Of a stretch of 17,376 bases of DNA, positions 12,023-17,376 are shown one piece after another. The stretch is from the NCBI GenBank assembly GCA_049275655.1, contig JBASUY010000041.1, forward strand, positions 1 through 17,376, read 5' to 3'. The notes beneath the pieces were generated by a model that was not told the origin of the DNA, made no database searches, and saw only the letters and a program-made list of their open reading frames with translations. This stretch comes from Sherwoodlollariibacterium sp049275655. GTDB lineage: Bacteria > Omnitrophota > Gorgyraeia > Gygaellales > Profunditerraquicolaceae. A program made the position numbers and the translations under genes. Position 1 is the first letter of the stretch; each line of letters begins with the position of its first letter.

Positions 12023-15000
12023 ATGTATTTTAAAAAATTAGAATTATTCGGTTTTAAATCCTTTTCTGAAAAGACTACCCTTCACTTTGAGCCGGGTATA
12101 ACCGCAGTCGTCGGCCCAAACGGTTGTGGGAAATCAAATATTTTTGATAGCATACGTTGGGTCTTAGGGGAGCAGTCGGCAAAGTCTTTGCGCGGTTCAG
12201 AGATGCTTGATGTTATCTTTAATGGAACGGATAAGCACGAAGCTTTAGGTATGGCAGAGGTTACCCTTACCTTTGATAATAAGGCGAGGTTTTTTAATTT
12301 TGATAATGATGAGGTTGCAATTACCCGCAGGCTATTCCGCTCCGGGGAGAGTGAATATCTTTTGAATAAAAATCAGGTAAGGCTCAAAGATATCTTAGAC
12401 CTTCTCTTAGGCACTGGGATTGGTGCTGAAAGCTACTCTATTATTGCTCAAGGCAAGATAGATTTAGTTTTAAGCTCAAAGCCGGAAGAGCGTAGGATGG
12501 TCTTTGATGAGGCTTCGGGAATTACTAAATACAAGTCTCAAAAAAGAGAGGCAACGCGAAAGCTCGAGGATACGGAACAGAACCTTTTACGTGTAAATGA
12601 CATAGTTACCGAGGTAAAGCGTCAGATAGGAAGCCTTGAGCGTCAAGCAAATAAGGCGCGTAGATATAAAGAGATATTTGAGGAGTTAAAGGATAAAGAG
12701 ATTACTTATGCTTTTTTTGATAAGAATAGGCTTTTTGCTGAGAAGGCTAACCTGATAAAGTCCCTTGAGGAGTTAAAGGCCAAGGAGGCTCTTTTATTAG
12801 AAGAGATACATCAGCAGGAGTTTAAGATATCCTCGCGTTCTTCAGAGTTAAAGTCGCTTGAAGATGGTATGCTTAAGGCGAAGAATGACTTAATGAACAT
12901 AGAGAATGATATCAACAGGAATAATGAAAAGATATCTTTTAACCATCAGAGGATAGATGAATTAAGTAGCCTAAAAAAAGAGCTTACCGGGCAGTTGATG
13001 CAATTAGAGGCAAAGTTAAAGATAGACGAAGATAAGTTAACTATCTTAAGGGATGAATACTCCGGATTAAGGTCTATTATAGAAGACAAAACAAGAGAGC
13101 TTTCAGAGAAAGATGCCCAATTATCTACCCTAGCCCTAAGTATTAAGGGTTCTCTTGAGAATATATCTTTACATAAGAAAGAGGTTATTGGCATTGTCGG
13201 GGAGGCGGCGCATGCCCACAACCAGATAACGGAATTTAAGTCCAATGAGCAGGTATATTTAGCAAGAAAAAAGAGGTTGCAGGTAGAGAAGGCAAAGGCA
13301 TATGAAGAGAAGGTTATCGCCCAAGAGGCGTTAACAAAGGTCTCTTTAGAAGTAGATATGGCGCGCAAAGAGGTTGAAGATTCTTTAAATAAAATCAATG
13401 CGGCAAAATTATCTCTTCAGGAAGAGAGGGTTTCCTTAGATTGTGTTAATTCTGATATTGAGTCTTTAGAGAAGCAGAAACTGGCATTAGAGTCGCATAA
13501 GGCGTTTTTAGAGGAGCTGAAAGCAAAATACCTTGATAAGGCCGAGACGGTAAATGCCGTAGTTTATTTAGATAAGCTTCCTTCTAATAGGACTAATGGG
13601 TTAGTTATACAGATTAACAATACCCTAAGCTTAAATGACGAAGATAAGGCTTACTTAGAGCCGGCTAATTTTAAGTTAACCGGAGAGGCTAAGCCTATAG
13701 AATTAGATACGCATAATATAGAGTTAAAGATAAATAAGATAGAGGAGGAATTAAAGGGATTAGGCGCATCAAAGCAGGCAAGAGAAGCGCGCATAGACGA
13801 GATAAATAAAGATATCCTGAGGTTAGAGCAAGCCCTTCGTTCTTTTGAGATTAATCTGGCGAATAAGGAAACATCCAAGCAGGTTGCTTTAGAGCAATTT
13901 AACAAGATTAGCGAGGAGGAGGATTTGATTGTCCTTGACCTATCAGAGGCGCAAAAAGAATTAGATATCTTAGAGTCTAATATTAAAACAGCGCAGGCGC
14001 ATCTTTTAGAATTAAATAATAGGCAAAAGATATTAGAGGATTCTATATCCAAAGAAGAAGAGAATATTTCATTAAATAATAAGTTAAGAGAAGAGCTTTT
14101 AGTCTTGATCACGCAGGTTAAAACCGAAGTAGAGGGATTAAATAAACGCATAGTCTCTGATGAGGCAACATTAAGGCTCCTTGAAGATACTTTTGCCCAT
14201 GATAGGCAGAATTTTGATAATGCCAATAAGCAGATTCAGGATGCGCAAGATAGAGTATCTAGATTAGAGGTTGAAATTGAGGAGTGTAATAATAATCTTA
14301 TCACTTTTAAAAAAGATATGGAGTTAAAAAGAGAGAGACTAAATGAATCAGAAAAGCGCTATCAGGAATTCTCCTCAAGCGCAGGGGATATGGTCTTAAA
14401 GGTTGAGGGAGGCAGAAGAGAGTTGGATAATTTAAGAAATCGACTCCATGAGTTACAGATACAAGAAAAGGATTTAGATTATAAATACGAGTCTTCCAAA
14501 GAGAGGATTATGCAGGGCTATAAAATAGACCTTGATATCGTTGAAATAGAACTTCCGCAGATAGACCCGCAAGCTTTTCTTTTAGAGATAGAAGCTTTAA
14601 AAGGTAAGCTTAACTCTTGCGGGACGGTTAACTTAGTAGCCATTGAAGAGTATGACGAGCTAAAGAAGCGTTATGACTTCTTAATACAACAGCAATCGGA
14701 TTTAACCACTGCCAAGGCGTCCTTACATCAGGCTATCTTAAAGATTAACCGCACCACAAAGCAGATGTTTTTAGAGACTTTTGAAAAGGTACGGGGAGAG
14801 TTTCGTAATTACTTCCGCCTTCTTTTTAACGGAGGAGATGCGCAACTCTATCTTATTGATGAAAATGACCCATTAGAATCGGGGATTGAGATTATCTGCC
14901 GGCCTCCGGGAAAGAAATTACAAAACGTTCTTCTTTTGTCCGGCGGAGAGAAATCCATGGCTGCGATAGCTTTAATCTTTGCTATCTTTAAGGTTAAACC

Positions 15001-15247
15001 TTCTCCTTTCTGCATACTTGATGAGATTGACGCAGCGTTAGATGAGGCTAATGTGGATAGGTTCGCCCGCGCGCTTACGGAGTTCTCTCAAAATTCCCAG
15101 TTTATCGTTATCACTCATAATAAGAAGACCATTGTTAATTCTGATGTGATGTACGGGATTACAATGGAAGATTCCGGGGTATCAAAGATAGTCTCGGTTA
15201 AGTTTGCTAAAGAAAAGGAAAGAGAAGTAGAAGAGGTGGCGGTTTAA
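12023..15247 (+). CDS. smc: Chromosome segregation SMC protein with a reduced hinge
   Basis: SMC is the ATPase of the bacterial condensin that organises and separates chromosomes. The head shows Walker A GPNGCGKS (31-38), the SLRG arginine motif (55-58), the Q-loop IIAQGKID (Q143), signature LLSGGEKS (971-978), Walker B FCILDEID (996-1003; D1000, E1001), the D-loop and the H-loop TH at 1031-1032. Coiled coils run from about 175 to 505 and 567 to 905, nearly equal arms of about 330 residues. Between them only about 60 residues (506-566) stand where an SMC hinge of about 150-170 residues is normal. The total of 1074 is about 110 shorter than B. subtilis SMC, which matches the hinge deficit. AGGAGGAG (12010-12017) supports the start. 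scpA and scpB are not in the window. The stop overlaps that of the convergent cyclase gene. Confidence 0.95.
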   Translation: MYFKKLELFGFKSFSEKTTLHFEPGITAVVGPNGCGKSNIFDSIRWVLGEQSAKSLRGSEMLDVIFNGTDKHEALGMAEVTLTFDNKARFFNFDNDEVAITRRLFRSGESEYLLNKNQVRLKDILDLLLGTGIGAESYSIIAQGKIDLVLSSKPEERRMVFDEASGITKYKSQKREATRKLEDTEQNLLRVNDIVTEVKRQIGSLERQANKARRYKEIFEELKDKEITYAFFDKNRLFAEKANLIKSLEELKAKEALLLEEIHQQEFKISSRSSELKSLEDGMLKAKNDLMNIENDINRNNEKISFNHQRIDELSSLKKELTGQLMQLEAKLKIDEDKLTILRDEYSGLRSIIEDKTRELSEKDAQLSTLALSIKGSLENISLHKKEVIGIVGEAAHAHNQITEFKSNEQVYLARKKRLQVEKAKAYEEKVIAQEALTKVSLEVDMARKEVEDSLNKINAAKLSLQEERVSLDCVNSDIESLEKQKLALESHKAFLEELKAKYLDKAETVNAVVYLDKLPSNRTNGLVIQINNTLSLNDEDKAYLEPANFKLTGEAKPIELDTHNIELKINKIEEELKGLGASKQAREARIDEINKDILRLEQALRSFEINLANKETSKQVALEQFNKISEEEDLIVLDLSEAQKELDILESNIKTAQAHLLELNNRQKILEDSISKEEENISLNNKLREELLVLITQVKTEVEGLNKRIVSDEATLRLLEDTFAHDRQNFDNANKQIQDAQDRVSRLEVEIEECNNNLITFKKDMELKRERLNESEKRYQEFSSSAGDMVLKVEGGRRELDNLRNRLHELQIQEKDLDYKYESSKERIMQGYKIDLDIVEIELPQIDPQAFLLEIEALKGKLNSCGTVNLVAIEEYDELKKRYDFLIQQQSDLTTAKASLHQAILKINRTTKQMFLETFEKVRGEFRNYFRLLFNGGDAQLYLIDENDPLESGIEIICRPPGKKLQNVLLLSGGEKSMAAIALIFAIFKVKPSPFCILDEIDAALDEANVDRFARALTEFSQNSQFIVITHNKKTIVNSDVMYGITMEDSGVSKIVSVKFAKEKEREVEEVAV

Positions 15248-16416
15248 TAGCAGATATTATTCCGTCCTTTATTCTTTGCTTGATAGAGGAATTTATCAGA
15301 GGTAGCGATAAGCTCTGCCGGTAGTATTCCGTCTTCGGGAAAGGAAGATATTCCTAAGCTTACGGTAAGCCTCTTAGTTGGCAGGATATCCTCGTGCGTA
15401 AAGCTATATCTTTCAACATCTGCCCTAAGGCGTTCTGCGATTAAGAGTGCTTCTTTTTTATCCGTCTGAGGTAGTATAATTGCAAATTCCTCTCCTCCAT
15501 AGCGGCATACGTGGTCCATCTTCCGGGATTGTTTTTTTAGAAGTTGCGCTAAATCTTTTAATATTTTATCCCCTGCCTGATGGCCTAAAGCGTCATTATA
15601 GACTTTAAAGTAATCTATATCCAATATAATCAGGCTTAAAGGCTGTTCTGTTGCGCGCGCTTTTCCTGTTTCTGAGTTAAGGAGGAATTGAAAATACCCG
15701 TGATTCCATAATTCTGTTAAGGAATCTAAGTTAGCCTGCATTACAGTCTTTTCATAAAGCTGGGAGTTTTCAATGGCAAGCCCTGCTTGGTTTGCAAGCA
15801 TGGTAAGCATGCGGATATCGTCTTTGGTTATGGGTTTGCGGTTTATGAAATTATCTGCGGCAATTATCCCGTTGATCTTATTCTTTGCCTTTAAGGGTAT
15901 TAAGACTAATTCCTCGCTTTTTAAAGTTTGGATTACAGGGGCATTTTTATAATTTATTACCGTCTCTTTGGTTAAGTGTAAGGGCATTCCCTCCTGAGCA
16001 ACTAAAGATAGGAGTGTTTCATTGGTGTCATGTATAGAAAACCTCATCCTTTGCACTTGCTTATTAAAACCGGAATCAAAGCCGTTTTTGGACTTATCGG
16101 TATTATTGTAGGCTTCAATTAAATCCTCTAAATCCATCTTTTCTCCTTCAATGAGGCTCCAGATGCGGTTTGCCTCTTCTCCGGTTTCAGGGCCAATGCC
16201 CATCTTTCCTTCAATGTAGCCTTCTTTTTCGTTGATTAAAAAGAGGAGGGCGCGGTTAAAGCCTAAGCCTGTATGCGCGGTAACTCCGGTAAGAATAATA
16301 TAGAGTATTCCGTCTAATCTTAAGGTTGTGCGCATAGCATTGGATATCTCGTAGAGTATGCTTAGCTCTAATTTTGTCCGTTCCAGCTCATTTTTTATCT
16401 TTGTCAGTTCATCCAT
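15244..16416 (-). CDS. GAF-GGDEF diguanylate cyclase
   Basis: This 390-residue signalling enzyme is predicted to make cyclic di-GMP from two GTP. A short N-terminal coiled coil (1-28) leads into a GAF-type sensor domain at about 30-218 (ending LTMLANQAGLAIENSQLYEK), then a GGDEF domain at about 229-388. The active-site loop is GGEEF (307-311), the metal-binding Asp lies in LIILDIDYFK (D266), and the domain opens with the usual LDSLTELWNHGYF. RKMD (298-301), five residues ahead of GGEEF, is an intact inhibitory RxxD site, so product feedback is expected. There is no membrane segment, so it should act in the cytoplasm. The GAF ligand cannot be read from sequence. It is transcribed towards smc, and both stops share a TTAA at 15244-15247. 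The start is the first ATG, with only a weak GAG ribosome site. Confidence 0.93.
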   Translation of the reverse strand: MDELTKIKNELERTKLELSILYEISNAMRTTLRLDGILYIILTGVTAHTGLGFNRALLFLINEKEGYIEGKMGIGPETGEEANRIWSLIEGEKMDLEDLIEAYNNTDKSKNGFDSGFNKQVQRMRFSIHDTNETLLSLVAQEGMPLHLTKETVINYKNAPVIQTLKSEELVLIPLKAKNKINGIIAADNFINRKPITKDDIRMLTMLANQAGLAIENSQLYEKTVMQANLDSLTELWNHGYFQFLLNSETGKARATEQPLSLIILDIDYFKVYNDALGHQAGDKILKDLAQLLKKQSRKMDHVCRYGGEEFAIILPQTDKKEALLIAERLRADVERYSFTHEDILPTKRLTVSLGISSFPEDGILPAELIATSDKFLYQAKNKGRNNICY

Positions 16417-16425
16417 AATGCTCTA

Positions 16426-16454
16426 AATCTAACATATTTTAAACTCACTGTCAA
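16426..16454 (-). promoter_or_regulatory. Sigma-70-type promoter for the diguanylate cyclase gene
   Basis: Read on the minus strand, a perfect TTGACA (16454 down to 16449), a 17-base spacer and TAGATT (16431 down to 16426) precede the gene. The -10 box ends only 9 bases before the ATG, so the message would be nearly leaderless if this promoter is used. Confidence 0.5.
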
Positions 16455-16486
16455 GGTTAGCTTTGAGCGGATAGTTATTTTTTAAA

Positions 16487-16520
16487 GGTTAGATTTACCT
16501 AAAACCTACGTCTATTGTAG
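16487..16520. promoter_or_regulatory. Possible operator palindromes between the divergent cyclase and recA promoters
   Basis: TTAG-ATTTAC-CTAA (16489-16502) and CTAC-GTCTATT-GTAG (16506-16520) are two short inverted repeats lying midway between the two divergent -35 boxes. The first is flanked by GGTT and AACC. Neither fits a LexA box form I know (GAAC-N4-GTTC, CTGT-N8-ACAG). Support comes from position and symmetry only. Confidence 0.25.
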
Positions 16521-16543
16521 ATAGAGAGGGGGTGAGGAATTAT

Positions 16544-16572
16544 TTGACAGGAGTGTATAGGTAAGTTATAAT
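16544..16572 (+). promoter_or_regulatory. Perfect-consensus sigma-70 promoter of recA
   Basis: TTGACA (16544-16549), exactly 17 bases, then TATAAT (16567-16572) is the full consensus. Transcription should begin near 16579, giving a leader of about 28 bases with TGGAGGA (16597-16603) ahead of the recA ATG. Confidence 0.88.
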
Positions 16573-16606
16573 ATTTTTCCTAAAACAATTAAAAAATGGA
16601 GGATAA

Positions 16607-17376
16607 ATGGTCGCTAGAGAAAGAAAAGAAGAAGTGCAGCAAAATATAACAGATCGCGCTAAGGCCTTAGAGTTAGCCTTGGCTCAGATTGAGAAGCAGT
16701 ATGGTAAGGGCTCTATTATGAAGTTAGGTTCTCATGTAAAAGCCAATGTTGAGGCTATCCCGACCGGAGCTTTGACCTTGGATTTGGCCTTAGGCGTAGG
16801 AGGGCTTCCTCGCGGTAGGGTTGTAGAGATATTTGGGCCGGAGGCATCAGGAAAGACTACACTAACCTTAACCGCGATACGAGAGATACAGAAGAAAGGT
16901 GGAGTAGCCGCCTTTATTGACGCTGAGCATGCCTTTGATTCTACCTATGCAAAGCTTATCGGGTTGAATTTAGACGAGCTTTTAATATCCCAACCGGATA
17001 CAGGAGAACAGGCATTAGAGATTGCCGAGACCTTGGTTCGCTCCAATGCCGTTGATTTAGTAGTAGTAGATTCCGTTGCTGCCTTAACCCCCAGGGCTGA
17101 GATTGAAGGAGAGATGGGGGATTCTCATGTGGGTTTACAGGCAAGATTGATGAGCCAGGCGTTAAGAAAATTAACCGCGGCAATCAGCAAATCGCGCACC
17201 TGCGTTATATTTATCAACCAGCTAAGGGAGAAGATCGGGGTTATGTTTGGTTCTCCTGAGACGACCCCCGGAGGAAGAGCCTTAAAGTTTTATTCTTCGG
17301 TTAGGTTGGATGTCCGCAGAATCTCAACCTTAAAAGAGGCGGATAAGGTTATCGGAGGGCATGTAAGGGTCAGGGT
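16607..17376 (+). CDS. recA: Recombinase RecA, N-terminal 256 codons (3'-truncated by window edge)
   Basis: RecA forms the ATP-dependent filament on single-stranded DNA for homologous recombination and SOS induction. Seen here are the N-terminal polymerisation helix (RAKALELALAQIEKQYGKGS), Walker A GPEASGKT (77-84), the catalytic Glu region FIDAEHAFD (103-111; E107), Walker B LVVVDS (151-156), loop L1 region IEGEMGDSHVG and loop L2 region NQLREKIGVMFGSPETTPGG (204-223). The protein is cut after residue 256; the rest of the core and the acidic C-terminus are outside the window. No intein or other insertion is seen in this part. The start is fixed by TGGAGGA at 16597-16603; an earlier ATG at 16596 is out of frame. 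It is driven by its own consensus promoter, divergent from the diguanylate cyclase gene, with no recognisable LexA box. Confidence 0.97.
   Translation, partial: MVARERKEEVQQNITDRAKALELALAQIEKQYGKGSIMKLGSHVKANVEAIPTGALTLDLALGVGGLPRGRVVEIFGPEASGKTTLTLTAIREIQKKGGVAAFIDAEHAFDSTYAKLIGLNLDELLISQPDTGEQALEIAETLVRSNAVDLVVVDSVAALTPRAEIEGEMGDSHVGLQARLMSQALRKLTAAISKSRTCVIFINQLREKIGVMFGSPETTPGGRALKFYSSVRLDVRRISTLKEADKVIGGHVRVR

Noticed and set aside
12946..13398. Minus-strand open frame of 150 codons inside smc
   Set aside because: Same reason: a reverse-strand shadow of the coiled coil with Ser/Leu-rich, low-information translation.
13651..14226. Minus-strand open frame of 191 codons inside smc
   Set aside because: It lies fully within a coiled-coil gene, is extremely Ser/Leu-rich as expected from the reverse of Glu/Lys-rich codons, and has no ribosome site or recognisable domain.
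16596..16606. Upstream ATG before recA as an alternative start
   Set aside because: It is out of frame with recA and overlaps the ribosome site TGGAGGA.

Overview
This window is a dense, moderately AT-rich piece of bacterial chromosome with 16 genes. Two of them (an [FeFe] hydrogenase and recA) run off the window ends. The gene content suggests a strictly or facultatively anaerobic bacterium that makes or uses hydrogen. The ECF sigma / zinc anti-sigma / membrane-anchored Spy-like trio suggests a diderm envelope. Gene style and content would fit an uncultured lineage such as Omnitrophota or a relative, but this is only an impression and no marker here proves it. There is no gene-free stretch over 300 bases; the longest gap is about 250 bases, upstream of the small HTH gene.

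Layout. (1) 1-5036: an [FeFe]-hydrogenase locus. It holds the C-terminal part of the catalytic subunit, a hairpin-rich 121-base gap with a good intrinsic terminator, then a tightly packed operon of a TM1266-type regulator, hydG, hydE and hydF. All three H-cluster maturases are present, with 2-base spacing or 14- and 20-base overlaps. (2) 5037-6894: glgC (ADP-glucose synthesis) with its own promoter, followed 2 bases later by a GNAT acetyltransferase resembling short N-acetylglutamate synthases. (3) 6946-10117: an acyl-CoA dehydrogenase / EtfB / ferredoxin-fused EtfA operon, a layout known from electron-bifurcating enoyl-CoA reductases such as the caffeyl-CoA reductase of Acetobacterium. (4) 10193-11717: a sigma / anti-sigma / Spy-like envelope-stress module ending in an intrinsic terminator. 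(5) 11799-15247: a strong promoter driving a tiny excisionase-type HTH protein and an SMC protein. (6) 15244-16416 (minus strand): a GAF-GGDEF diguanylate cyclase, convergent with smc. (7) 16487-17376: a divergent intergenic region with a perfect-consensus promoter and the first 256 codons of recA.

How they fit together. Ferredoxin links regions 1 and 3: an ETF carrying its own 2[4Fe-4S] domain could exchange electrons with ferredoxin, and the [FeFe] hydrogenase could discharge ferredoxin as H2. This is inference from family knowledge. The remaining genes are housekeeping, storage, stress and signalling functions.

Most unusual observations: the SMC protein has full-length, symmetric coiled-coil arms, but the usual roughly 160-residue hinge is replaced by about 60 residues. 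The leader between the hydrogenase and its maturases can form a long-range helix into the terminator loop. HydF has Ser where the cluster-binding His of its C-terminal motif normally sits. I found no CRISPR, tRNA, rRNA, transposase or phage gene.
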